Source of the DNA: Meconema thalassinum
Lineage: Eukaryota > Arthropoda > Insecta > Orthoptera > Tettigoniidae
Assembly: GCA_946902985.2 (NCBI GenBank)
Contig: OX336389.2
Location: forward strand, 168,650,704 to 168,714,703
Reading direction: 5' to 3'
Length of the DNA: 64,000 nt
The notes beneath the pieces are model-generated. The model had not been told where the DNA came from, made no database searches, and worked only from the letters and a program-made list of their open reading frames with translations. This document shows, one piece after another, positions 32,901 through 43,805 of this stretch. Within the stretch, counting starts at the first letter, position 1, and the number at the start of each line of letters is the position of its first letter. The position numbers were made by a program, and so were the translations under genes.

Positions 32901-33301
32901 GTTCGAAGTGAGCTGATGATGCTTGGGCCGGTCGGCTTTTATTCAAAACGGTCGGGTCCACGCTGGATCACGCTGAAATCTGGAAATCCTCATATATCCG
33001 GTGTCTCTGGTCCGATTCACTTGAGACTAAGTGCATTCTCTTTCATTTGGCCGTGCCAGTAATCTGATCCAAGTCTCAAGTCTCTACTCCATGGCTAACT
33101 ATTTAATCAACAAATAGTCTCGACCTCTGCTACTACTCGCTACGTCACTTAACATGCTCTTGGCTGCACAAAGTTTCCATTCCATTCTAGAAGTAATGGA
33201 GCGCGATATTCAAATATCTAAACTTTCAAAAGCGGCTGTAGCCTTTCCCTTGATATCTAGGTGTCTGAATCTTGGAATACCCATTCCTAGAGTTGGGCAC
33301 A
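29927..33301 (-). repeat. 5' LTR of the gypsy element (3375 bp)
   Basis: This is the upstream LTR in the element's own orientation, running from 33301 down to 29927. It should contain the promoter, but I could not fix a transcription start by eye. An expanded (ATT)n tract lies at about 31711-31770. The outer edge abuts the 4-bp TSD at 33302. Confidence 0.93.
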
Positions 33302-33305
33302 GTAC

Positions 33306-35180
33306 CTTTGAATCACTGATATCTTTTGTCATTCTCTCATGTCTCTGCTGACTAGAGCTAGAACCAAGATGAGATGATGTGGACACATTTTCCATAAGCC
33401 TGTTATTTAAATTGTTCACAAGACTTCTGAAAAACTGCTTTCTGTCAATTTTTACAACCTTTTTAGAATCATGTAATCCTATGTTTCTAAACTTTTTGTT
33501 TTCTGCTGCTTCAAGAACTGTTCTGTAATATTCTCCAGAAGCCGAGTTACACATAGATTCAAACACTTTTATAGTGCGCTTGATTGCATTTTGAGCCTCT
33601 GTCAGACTTGTCTCTCTTTTCTGCAACTCTAATGACAAATCAGCTAACTCAACAAGAGCATCATACATAATTGCAATATTTTCTAGAAATTCTACACAAG
33701 TTAACATATTTTCAAGACCTTGGAATTTTTCCCTTTCTTTGGAGTCTCTCTGGTGGTCATTTTTGGCCTCACTAAAATGTTTTACTAGAGCACTGTAGTT
33801 TTCCCAGACAGCTTTTACAGTTCTCTGGCTTGAAACTACCCATCTTATTGTAAATGTTTTCCCAATCTTCTTAACTCTTTGTTCCAGTGAAGCAGCACAA
33901 ATGTTGAGTTCCCTTTGATTTTTGGGAGACATGCTGTATAAAGAATACAATTTGTCAAAGAAAGAATGGAAATGGTTAACACCTGTAACTTCATTCCTTG
34001 TATCAGAAACGGCCAATTCCAAGCGATGGTTTAAACAGTGCCAGATTACTATATCTGGAAATAACTTTAAAAACTGTGCTCCAACTCCATTTTTTCTTCC
34101 TAACATTACAGAGGCCCCATCACATGCTAGACCAACTAAATGTTCTGCCAGAAAGTTTTCATTCATCCCATATGAAGAAAGATGCTTCAATATCTCTCGA
34201 GTAATAACATCTGCTGTAGTTGATTCAAGTTCTATCAAGTCCCAGAAAAAGGAAACAACTTCAGAGTTATCTGAAAGAGCACATCTCAAACATAATACTA
34301 ACACAGATTTTACACTAACTGTTGTTGATTCGTCAATCATAATACTGATTTTCCTCTGATTTTCTGTTATAGATTTTGCTATTTTATTTCTCATTTCCCG
34401 TGAAATGTGTTCAATAATATTAGCACAACTAAAATGTGTATGCAGAACTCGTCCCACATCTAAACCATTTAATTGTTGAAGTTCAACATAAGCCTGTAGG
34501 TCTACGAAGGGTCTATTTCTTTTCGCAATTGAGTATGCTGTTCGAAATACTCGAACGGTGGTTTCTAGGTGTTTGACATTCCTAGTGTCCAAGCAACTTT
34601 CAAATATATTTTTATTGGATTCTGATTTTTGTAATATAGCTTTTTTGTGAGATTCTGAATTTTTGTGCTTAAATATTTTTTTCCTAAGGCTTGTTTGTTG
34701 TTGATTAATATTATTTCCGTTGGGATGAACCATGCATTCTACCCATACTTTCATTAGCTTAAGTCCTGCCCCTTTAGAAACTCCTAATCCTAATTTACTT
34801 TCCTCTTTACATATATTGCAGCCTAAATTTTTATTTCCTGCAAATAACTACTCGTTCTCTGACAAAAAATAACGGTACTGAGACTCGTTCCAACAGTCTG
34901 GAAAATCTTGTTTTCGGTAGGTGGGTCCTTGAATTTCACAGTCGATGGTAGAAGGTGTAGAACCATAACCTAGATTTTCCCTTGAATCTGCATCACACGT
35001 TTCAGCAACATTTAACCCAGGGTCTATCTCTATACTCACGTCTTTAATGAAACTAATGCTCTCGGAACTCCATTCAGTTTCGTTTTTACTTGAGCCATCA
35101 CACACCTTTTTAGTATTCTTTGATTCTTCATCTTCATCCCCAGCACGTTTTTTTGAACCCAGCCACTTAAGTAAACTCAT
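33306..35180 (-). pseudogene. hAT transposase, N-terminal and catalytic part
   Basis: The product would cut and paste its hAT element. The minus-strand frame starts MSLLKWLGSKKRAG at 35180. It holds one in-frame TAG (34848-34850) and is otherwise open to the retrotransposon junction. Visible features in order: a basic, acidic-patched N-terminus; a Cys pair with downstream C and H residues (GCNICKEES ... ECMVHPNG) suggesting a TTF/BED-like zinc-binding region; SIMIDESTT with a probable first catalytic Asp; LACDGASVMLGRKNGVG with the second; CLNHRLELAVSD, the hAT C-x2-H motif; and the conserved TIRWV. It resembles the KIAA1586/ZMYM-type hAT group. The terminal residues CPTLGMGIPRF onwards are translated LTR and not part of this protein. 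Confidence 0.85.
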
Positions 35181-35715
35181 TGTCACAAGTTGTGACTCAC
35201 AACTCACTTTCACAGTCACTGGAAAACTTGAAAGGTACTACGGGGCTACTGATGTTCATTAACTGCAGAGAGATTCCGTAATATCTGCTTCACAGCAACA
35301 CATCGAGCAAAACATAAAATAAAACTTGGATTCACACAAACATAACGAGCGGAAGAAAGTTGTTGTGCTCACTTCCCGCTCTCAGTATCCAATAGCAGTG
35401 TAGCCAACCTTAGAGAACCAGAAAAACGCCCAGGAGTGTAAAAGCGACCGTATTTTATGAACATAAAACCGTAAGGTTCGATATTAGTCCGCTAGAGTAC
35501 ACCCGTGACGTTTCAGCGCTATGTATAGATTATAAACGATTTTCTTACTGAATATAAAATTGTTACGTCATTCTAAAGCGGGAAGATATTTTCTGGAACG
35601 GCGTTCCGGCCCGTTCCGGTCCAACTAAACCACTGTGTATGAGTGAACAGAGCGTGTAAATTTGTTTGTGTTCTTATACACAATTAATGAGTTTTATTCA
35701 TTAATAGAATACATA

Positions 35716-35908
35716 ATGAATAAAGGCAAAGTATACTGCTCAGTTTACGGCTGCAAGCCGATGTGTAAGAGGACTATAGATATAAATTTTCATTATATTC
35801 CAAATGATGCGAATAGCAATGGCCGAAAGGTGGCGATAACGAATAAATACGGAGATCAGGAACGAGTTGGAATACAGTTGGTGCGGACGTTGGGGGACAG
35901 TCTACTCA
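35716..35908 (+). pseudogene. THAP-like zinc-finger fragment or exon
   Basis: From the ATG at 35716 the frame reads MNKGKVYCSVYGCKPMCKRT then IDINFHYIPNDANSNGRK. The C-x4-C start and the FHYIP phrase match the beginning of THAP domains (C2CH zinc fingers). The usual Trp after the RK segment and the distal Cys-x2-His are not seen. The frame ends near a GTAAGG donor-like sequence at about 35910, so this could be a first exon of a host or P-element-like THAP gene. I could not find a following exon. It lies just outside the hAT TSD. Confidence 0.4.
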
Positions 35909-36036
35909 CGTAAGGTAATAATAATAATAGTAATAATAATAATCATAATAATCGTAACAGTCTAATAATAATGGACTAATAGGCCCTAATTACCTGTGAC
36001 AGAAATGAAGCAGTGATGAAAAGTAAATATTCATTA
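35909..36036. repeat. Imperfect (AAT)n tract
   Basis: AAT/AAC/CAT trinucleotide stretch at about 35918-35975, followed by the left TA of the next palindrome. Confidence 0.6.
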
Positions 36037-37481
36037 GGGTTTTAAACGAACACCGTCAGCAGTTTTTAAATTTGTGTGTATTTCCCGCCATAGTAATGCT
36101 AGAGACTTGTGTGAGGTGTCATGTTACTCGGGGTGAAGCCCCTTTCCTATGGACCACTCATTTACCCAAATTACCCAAAACTAGCAGGTTATCGGCCTGT
36201 TATATTTCCCGGCTAGTGGTGGACCCCTGGCGGTAGGCAACCCGATATATCGCGAACCCGTAAACGTACAGACGTGTGTGAGGGCTCGTTTTAATTGGCT
36301 TTTTTTTAAATCATTTTTACCGTGGACAACTTATTTTTACAGATTTTCACAAAAAAACATTACTTTTAGGTAATCGACGTATTTCCCGATATTTTCCAAA
36401 CCAATAATGCTAGAGACTTGTGTGAGGTATCGAATTACTCGGCTTGAACCCCCCTTTCTTAGAGACTGCTTATTTCTACCCCAAGATAAAGACCACCCTT
36501 ACCCGGGGGTGAAATAATGAGTTGTTTGTGGGCATGGGCACTCGTGGCTCTTGTAAGATGGCGGGATTTTTGAATGGTTATTTATAGATTATTTACTCTT
36601 GATTTAACCAAAGGACCAAAAACTAGCACGTTGCCGGCCACAGTAGCCACGCACACTTGATATATCGCGAACCAACCATCGGAGATGGGCGTGCAGGTTG
36701 TCAAATTACTCGAGATGAAGCCCCCTTTCACATGGACCACTTTTTTCCACCCCTAGATAAAAACTATCTACTACCCCGGGGATAGGTTTCCGCGATTATT
36801 AGTTTGTAAAATCTTGGATTCATAACCTTGCAGTTTCGTACTTTGGCTAAATCTAAAAATAAATAGTTCACGGTAAATGAAATAAAATCTCGAGTAAAAC
36901 GATTTCTTGTACGTCTTTCTTCAATAATTAGTTATCGAAAATCTTGAGTAAATCACCTACTAGTTTCATCTTTTCGCGAAATCTAAAACTAAATAACTCA
37001 TGGTAAAGGGAATGTAATCCTTTAAGTATTCGTTTGGAAAATCTCAAGTTAATGATCTACTAGTTTTAGGTCCTTTGGTTAAATTAAAAAGAATAAAAAA
37101 TAAAAATTACATAAATAAACATACATGGGCCTACTTCAATAATTAAATATATTAAAAAATTAATTAGAAAAATAAAATTAAAAATAATTTTTTGGGTTCA
37201 TAACCTACTGTACGTTTTAGCTATATCTAAAAATAAAAGATTATAAAATTTTAAAAATATTATTGAACCAGGTTTTTTACAATTATGGGTTTAATGAATC
37301 TCAGGTTCGTGACCTTGTAGTTTGGTCCTTTAGAAAAATCTACAAATAAAAGATTAACATAATAAGAAATCTTGTATGCATTAATTTAAATCCTAAATCA
37401 GGTTTCTGCAATTATTAGTTTGGGAAATCTCGGGTCACTAACCTTGCAGTTTAGTGCTTTGACAAAATAAAAATTAAGTCA

Positions 37482-37544
<63 letters not shown>

Positions 37545-37545
37545 C

Positions 37546-37581
<36 letters not shown>

Positions 37582-38294
37582 CTAGTAGTTTTGGATGCTT
37601 TGGGTAAATTAATGATCCATCGGAAAGGGAATTTAAACCCAAGTAATTTGACACCCTACACGCCTATCTACGATAACTGGTTCGCGAAATCTTGGTTCAA
37701 TGACCTACTAGTTTCAGTTCTTTTGGTTAAATCAACAGTAAATAATCAATAAATAATTATTTAAAAAGCCCGCGATCTTACAAGAGCTACAAGTGCGCAT
37801 TAGTATAGAAAAATACTATTTCTCCCCCGGGGTAGGGATAGTTTTATCTTGGGGTAGAAATAAGTAGTCTCTAAGAAAGGGGGGCTCAACCCGAGTAATT
37901 CGATACCTCACACAAGTCTCTAGCATTATTGGTTTGGAAAATATCGGGAAATACGTCGATTACCTAAAAGTAATGTTTTTTTGTGAAAATCTGTAAAAAT
38001 AAGTTGTCCACGGTAAAAATGAGAAAAAAAAGCCAATTAAGACGAGCCCTCACACACGTCTGTACGTTTACGGGTTCGCGATATATCGGGTTGCCTACCG
38101 CCAGGGGTCCACCACTAGCCGGGAAATATAACAGGCCGATAACCTGCTAGTTTTGGGTAATTTGGGTAAATGAGTGGTCCATAGGAAAGGGGCTTCGCCC
38201 CGAGAAACATGACACCTCACACAAGTCTCTTGCATTACTATGGCTGGAAATACACACAAATTTAAAAACTGCTGACGGTGTTCGTTTAAAACCC
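36037..38294. mobile_element. 2.26-kb palindromic element with internal modules
   Basis: Ends GGGTTTTAAACGAACACC and its inverse are flanked by TA (36035-36036 and 38295-38296). Arms of about 600 bp mirror each other (36.04-36.64 and 37.70-38.29 kb), including CGATATATCGCGAACCCG and GGTGGACCCCTGGCGGTAGG. Within each arm a module with GCTAGAGACTTGTGTGAGGT and a downstream TTACTCGG appears twice, with a partial third at about 36690. Its core is AT-rich and holds (AAAT)n and (AAT)n runs. No transposase was found. A TA-target foldback element is the best reading. Confidence 0.75.
37481..37580. repeat. Compound microsatellite (AAAT)n(AAT)n
   Basis: About 16 tetranucleotide repeats followed by about 12 trinucleotide repeats, inside the core of the large palindrome. 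Confidence 0.95.
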
Positions 38295-38296
38295 TA

Positions 38297-39198
38297 GTGG
38301 CTATGTACTATAAAACATGTTTACAATATTCTGATGCACCTGCCTTACGAGAACATTGAAACTGCTTAATTGTTAGCTTTCACCTTTCAATTTCTCTTGT
38401 AATATGTAGGGCGGAGCAGCGACGTCTGGGCCTCAAGAGCGTAAATTGACCAAAACGTTTCATCATTGTGTACTCTTTCACATGACCTATTTGCAAGTAA
38501 CACTTCTACCTCTTCTGTAAAGTTTCTGGAGTCTATGGTGCAGTTAGCAAACTCGAATATAGCTTTGAAACGTAACAGCGCCATGATTCGAAATGCACAA
38601 AAACAAATCCAAGCAGACAATCAATGTTTGATAATACGTAATTCACACATTAAATCCAGTGAAACACACAACTTAGATCGCGTGTATCGCACTGTTATAC
38701 ATAATAAAATAACACTGTCAGTATTTTAGAGATCACATTTACACGATTTTATGGTGTATCGCGAAAATGCGAAATGAGTTTATATGTGCATCAAAGGTGT
38801 TTTAAATGTGTGTTTAATATTGTTTGATCATAAAGCACTGAATTTGTCCTCACGACTAAACACGAAATTCCACCTTATTTGCGATGTACGTCCGTATTTG
38901 CGACATGTCACGAAATCGGCTTGTTTATTACGTCTCTACACGATTTGGTGCGATATCGCGAGCCTTCAGTGGTTTTCACCTTGTTAGCATTGCTGCTAGA
39001 ACCCAATTCAAATGTATTTTTAAGTGTTTAAAGCCTAAGCATATCCTAACATCACGTAGCAGGAAATTACTACACAGTTTCAATATTGGCTATCCTGTCG
39101 TACTGGGAGACAAGTGAGAGAGTTGGGCCGCGCATTGCTGACCACGTGGGTGCGCTGTGATTTGTAGTTGAAATTTCTATTTCTTATGTGAATTCGCA
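38297..39198. other. 5' flank of hAT relic 2; no gene recognised
   Basis: CACGATTTTATGGTG at 38742-38756 is the exact inverse of 41480-41494 and may be part of the left TIR of the hAT element that follows. Small ORFs here have no family features. Confidence 0.4.
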
Positions 39199-41306
39199 AT
39201 GCCGAAAATATCGATGTGTTTTGATAGGGCTGACGAGTTTAAAGACGAAGGCTATCATGTTTTCGATGCGCGGCAGAAGATAGTTATGTGCAAATTCTGC
39301 AACATTAGACTAGATTGGAAGCGTCGCGATTCATGAGTGAAACACAACTTAAGTGAAAATCACAAAAAGAAGAAAAGGATTTTGTCTGAAGGAGGTACCA
39401 AAAGACAGATATCAGTTCAAGAGGCGGTCGGGAATGCCAAAAAAGTGAGAAATGACTCCGACGAATTTGTAATGTCAACAGTGGAGGCCTTTTTGAGTGC
39501 CAACATTCCTTTAGAAAAGCTAGATCATCCAACAATGAAGGATTGGATGAACAAACATATACCAGGCGAGTTAATTTTTTTTCGGATGCCGCTACACTTA
39601 CCAGTATCCCGCAGGCCCACTTTTCGTAGCGATAAAAATAATAATAGATGGAAATACGTAGTTTTATGTAACGAATTTTATCAGGGAGGGAAGGTAATTC
39701 TTTTACGATTGCCGAGAATCCACCAACCCGCCGTGACATATACAGCTGAAAGTTTTGCAGCCACCATGGAAACGTGATGTGGGATACTAGAAAGTGTAGT
39801 AATGACTTAGTTTACTTTTAAATACTTTTAAGTTCATATCATAAACAACAAATAAGTCTGATTTATTAATATTTTAAATTAAAATGGTTTGCTTGCTAAT
39901 AGATTTTTTTCATTACACTGTTTTAGGAAGTGGAAATTTTCCCACAGTTGACTGTTTACGAAAGATATATTTGCCCCTATTACATCAAGAAAAAGAAGAA
40001 TCAAGTAGTGAGAAATTAAAGAATCAGCATGTTATTCTACACTGTGATGAAACCACAGATAGGATGGGTCGAGCCGTGTTCATTGTGCTATTTAGAACTC
40101 TTCCCAAGGGTAGTAGCGAGACTCTTAAAGTGCTAGTAGGTGGTGTCCTAATGCTTCAGAATGTTAACTCGCAAGAATGTTCTCAAGCCATAGTGGAGGT
40201 TATTAAGAGACATAAACTTCAATACAAAAATATCATAGGTATTTCAACAGATGGTGCACGATATATGAAAAAGTGTGTGCAAACTTTACAAGGTTTGATA
40301 TCGGACAACCTTCTTCACATTGAGTGTTGGGCACACAAGCTTGATTTAGTAGCAGGAATCTGGCCGAAGAAACTTCATCGTGCGAATGAGTGTGATACCA
40401 AAACAAAGCAAGCTTTTCTTAATACAAGAAAACGGAAGCATAGGTATATTAGGTTCTTGCAGCAGAAGTATGGTGCAGGAGAAAAGGATATAAAGCTCTT
40501 TCCCTCACCAGTTATCACAAGGTGGAATACGTGGTTTACATCAGTTTCCTACTTGGCAGACTATGTCATGGACTTGGTTCAGTATTTTAAAACAGTGGAG
40601 AGGGATGCTGAAAGTGTTAAATACTTTCAAAAATTAAGTGAAAGTGAAGTAAAATCAATTTTGTGTGAGGCAATTTTTGTGAAAGAACACTGTGCCTCAA
40701 CTTCTGAAAAGATAACTTGCTTCAAGGGTTCTAATTATGCTTTGGCACATAAAGTTGTTCCAATTATAAATTAACTCATTTCTGAGTACACGGTCATCGA
40801 AAAACTAGTGATGAAACCAGACACATTGAAGGCATTGAATGAACTATCAAGCGATAGAAAGAAAAGTGCTGAAAAAAGGTTCGTAGCCCTTGCCAATGCA
40901 TGTCACACAAAACTCTCAGACTCTGCTCATGAGATTTTTAATTCACTCTCCTCACTATTTCATCTGCCCCTGCTAAGAACTGTGAACTCTCTTCAACAAG
41001 ATAGAGAAAATCCCCCTTTTTGCTGGAGTGAATTCTCATGACTTTTTGAAGTTCTACATTCAACTGCAAATCACCTGTAAATCTTTTTCATGTAGTGACG
41101 GTAATGTAGTTGAAGATGTATTGAAGGGAATGTTAGAGGAATATCCTATAGCTGTGAAATGTCTTCAATCTCTATACATTTCCATTTCAAGTGTTGACAG
41201 TGAAAGGGCCCTTTCTGCCTACAATAATATTTTGTCTGACAAGCGTGCCAACCTGTCAAATGATAACTTAGAAACATTACTGAGTTACTACTTCAACAGC
41301 AAATGA
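39199..41306 (+). pseudogene. hAT transposase pseudogene 2, with probable intron
   Basis: The plus-strand ATG at 39199 starts MPKISMCFDRADEF. CKFCNIRLDW followed by VKHNLSENHKKKK forms a C2H2 zinc finger like that of CGGBP1-type hAT proteins; a TGA (39334-39336) sits inside it. The frame runs to IPG at 39567, then GT...AG sequence (39570-39930) can be removed to give a continuous frame into GNFPTVDCLRKIYLPLL. Further on are HCDETTDRMG (first catalytic Asp), GISTDGARYM (second), CWAHKLDLV, TRWNTWF, and in a shifted frame the dimerisation motif SSVDSERALSAYNNILSDKR. Disabling changes are TGA at 39334, TAA at 40772 and a frameshift near 41030. Confidence 0.8.
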
Positions 41307-41600
41307 ATACTGTAAACCAAGCCATACTTAGTGTGTTTGTTGTTTCCTTCATTGCAACATAAGGCAAAAGTATGTATATAGTCTAGTAAACAGTTTTTCT
41401 ACACCGTAAGCAATGGCATTTATTCACCGCTTTTATCCCGCTTTGCCCTTAGTTTTTACACCGCTATTGTGTTTTTATTCACCATAAAATCGTGTCTCTA
41501 ATTATAACACGATAAAACGAAAGTGTTCCATAGCAAACCTGTGTTGATGAGTGTTTCATCCTACGTATCCCGGCCATATTGGACCGACCGCAGCATCCCA
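41307..41600. other. 3' flank of hAT relic 2
   Basis: AT-rich. It includes the inverse of CACGATTTTATGGTG at 41480-41494 followed by TCTCTA, a candidate right terminus. No matching 8-bp duplication was found, so the element edges are uncertain. Confidence 0.35.
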
Positions 41601-42311
41601 AGCGATGGGTGGCAGTAGAGGGAGCACGGATCAAAAGAGTGGAGAAATTTAAGTACTTGGGAGAATGGATATTGAACAACCTGTCAGAAAAAGGGCAATG
41701 AAATCGAGAATTAACAAGTTAAACTTGGCATACAAATTAACTTGGAACACTTACGACAAGAAGACGATCTCGACCAAACAAAACTGAGACACTACCAGAC
41801 AGTGATTCGTCCGGAAGCCATATATGCAGCAGAAGGTTTGTGTCTGAAAAAGAGAGGAATGATCAAAAAGTTGGAGCTAATAGAGAGAAATATTCTGAGG
41901 AAGATACTTGGACCTAAAAGAACAGAAGATGGGTCGTATAGAAAAAGAGGAACCAAGAATTATACATCAGATTGGATAAAACCTCAAGACACCATCCGAA
42001 AGAGAAGGGCCATGTTCTTTGGACATACAGGTAGATTAACCAAGCGGATAATGAAATTCTTTGCGACCAGGAAAACCACTGCTCGCTGGTATCAGGAGGT
42101 GAAGAAGGACCTAGAAGAAATGGCAACATCTGAAGCTGAAATCAGCAACAGGGAAGCATACAAAGCCAAAATTAAGAATTTCACGGATTTTAAGAGTCAT
42201 CCTACAACCCGGATCCAGGCACCATGGACTGAGGAAAGGAAGAGAATGCAGAGCGATGGAATGAAGGAGTATTGGGCAAAAATAAAGATCCAGAAGCTGA
42301 AATCAAATTAA
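41601..42311 (+). pseudogene. Non-LTR retrotransposon ORF2, C-terminal fragment
   Basis: The sequence begins in frame with RWVAVEGARIKRVEKFKYLG, a typical end-of-RT phrase of insect LINE ORF2 proteins. After a frameshift near 41700 it continues as an open 189-aa stretch (41742-42311) with YQTVIRPEAIYAAEG, LELIERNILRKILGPKR and KRRAMFFGHTGRL, the connection and C-terminal region of such proteins. The endonuclease and RT catalytic core are absent, so this is a 5'-truncated copy, as is usual for LINEs. I cannot place the clade with confidence. Confidence 0.8.
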
Positions 42312-42988
42312 CGTGGTCCACAGTCGACCTATACGACAGAAGAAGAAAAATTGCAGAATATGATTTCTATGCTCGCTCAGTCCAAATTTGCGTTTTTCTA
42401 GTAAGCACTTGAATGCACACTGAAAGGTGCTTTTCTCATTACACAAGTGCCTTTGAGTGTCAAAACCTGTTTTGTCCTATGTTGGAAACTGAGAACACAA
42501 TTGTAGCTCTCAAGTTTGTTTGCGCCAAAAAATGGTGTACCCTCAAGTTTGTTTGCGCCAAAATATGGTGTACTGTACCTAATTCTGATCACTGTTCCAA
42601 GAAGGTCGGCAACAGAGTTGTGTACCATGCACACGAACCACCTGAATAGGCGTGCACTTACTGCCACACATCCATAACAGCGAGGTAGACCTACTTTATA
42701 GTGATTCAAAAGTATTGAAAAGTGTGTGTTATATTTATTATGTTCCTTCAAATGTAAGTTCAACACAAAACCATAATAAATGCATTAAAGTAATGATGAT
42801 GATAATTGTTGTTTTAAAGGGACTATCATGTAAATTATCGATCCCTAATGGTTTGGGTGCTCAAGAAAATTGAGAGTAGACAGTGACGAAGTTAAGTGCT
42901 CTCATTTGGACCACGTGCGACTCAACCAGATGAGTAGCCTGTACAATACAATCTGAATTGACCATTTAGCAACAATCACATTATCACA
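42312..42988. repeat. Intergenic with a 33-bp tandem duplication
   Basis: CTCAAGTTTGTTTGCGCCAA occurs at 42509 and again at 42542, each followed by a near-identical ATGGTGTAC. Nothing else is recognised. The SINE TSD lies at the right edge (42976-42988). Confidence 0.6.
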
Positions 42989-43332
42989 AGAGCCTCCGTG
43001 GCTTAGGCGGCAGCACGCCGGCCTCTCACTGCTGGGTCCGTGGTTCAAATACCGGTCACTCCATGTGAGATTTGTGCTGGACAAAAGCGGAGGCAGACAG
43101 GTTTTTCTCCGGGTACTATGGTTTTCCCTGTCACAATTTCATTCCAACAACACTCTCCACTATCATTTCATTTCATCTGTCATTCATTTAATCATTGCCC
43201 CAGGGGAGTGCGACAGGCTTCGGCAGCCAGCACAGTTCCTATCCTCGCCGCTAGATGGGGGCTTCATTCATTCCATTCCCTGACCCGGTCGGTTGACTGG
43301 AAGCAGGATGTGGAATTTCATGTTGTTTTTTT
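42989..43332 (+). repeat. tRNA-derived SINE, family A, copy 2
   Basis: A box TGGCTTAGGCGG and B box GGTTCAAATAC, followed by the same body as copies 1 and 3. It is bordered by a 13-bp duplication with one mismatch (TCACATTATCACA and TCACATAATCACA). Confidence 0.9.
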
Positions 43333-43464
43333 TCACATAATCACACTAAGCAAGCAAATTTGGAGGTCAATCACCACTTTAAGTATCTTAATAAAACATA
43401 AAACATCACATAGGCTAGACGACAACAAAAAGATGGTATATTGGCTTTCACGGCCGGTGAATTA

Positions 43465-43740
43465 AAACTCAGCAATTCTTCTAGATTTGTACCGTGTCTT
43501 GTGTGGGGTTTCACCTAGGACACCAAGCTGGCTCATCGGCGGGCTCTTGGTGTCCCCGCCCGGACCCTATAGGAGTAACGAACTGCCCGCTACCTCCCTT
43601 TATATAGAGTGCAACTGCACTACTTTACTGCGAGAACTAAACGCTCAAGGGACACCAAGAGCCCACTGATGAGCCAGCTTGGTGTCCTAGACGAAACCCC
43701 ACACAAGACACGACACAAACCTAGAAGAATTGCTGAGTTT
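43465..43740. mobile_element. Short MITE with about 94-bp TIRs
   Basis: AAACTCAGCAATTCTTCTAG at the left is inverted at the right end. TA lies at 43463-43464 and 43741-43742. The arms include GACACCAAGCTGGCTCATC and GGGCTCTTGGTGTCC. The loop of about 90 bp is non-coding. Confidence 0.8.
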
Positions 43741-43805
43741 TATACTATAACTAACAAATATTGACTAGTTGCATTATTTCAACGACAACTGCTACTAAAT
43801 AAGTG

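Larger units (their letters stand above)
20380..33301 (-). mobile_element. Ty3/gypsy LTR retrotransposon with 3.4-kb LTRs
   Basis: Two direct repeats (20380-23827 and 29927-33301) each begin TGTGCCC and end GGGCACA. The element is bordered by a 4-bp duplication GTAC (20376-20379 and 33302-33305). Internal order on the minus strand is LTR, probable primer-binding site, gag, protease, reverse transcriptase, RNase H, integrase, polypurine tract, LTR. Integrase after RNase H is the Ty3/gypsy order. There is no room for an envelope gene: pol ends at about 23893 and the LTR starts at 23827. The element sits in a hAT transposase gene and itself carries a SINE. Confidence 0.95.
19878..35635 (-). mobile_element. 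hAT transposon split by an LTR retrotransposon
   Basis: The termini are CACTGATTTAGTTGGA on the left and, inverted on the right, CAGTGGTTTAGTTGGA. The flanking 8-bp duplication TGTATGAG is perfect (19870-19877 and 35636-35643). The 15.76-kb span contains a 12.92-kb gypsy insertion plus its 4-bp TSD. The bare hAT is about 2.83 kb, normal for an autonomous element. The transposase reads on the minus strand from 35180 to 33306 and continues from 20375 to 19921. Confidence 0.95.

Noticed and set aside
33210..33301. Last 30 or so residues of the 514-aa hAT ORF as real C-terminus
   Set aside because: They are translated from the gypsy LTR; the true C-terminus is at 19.92-20.38 kb.
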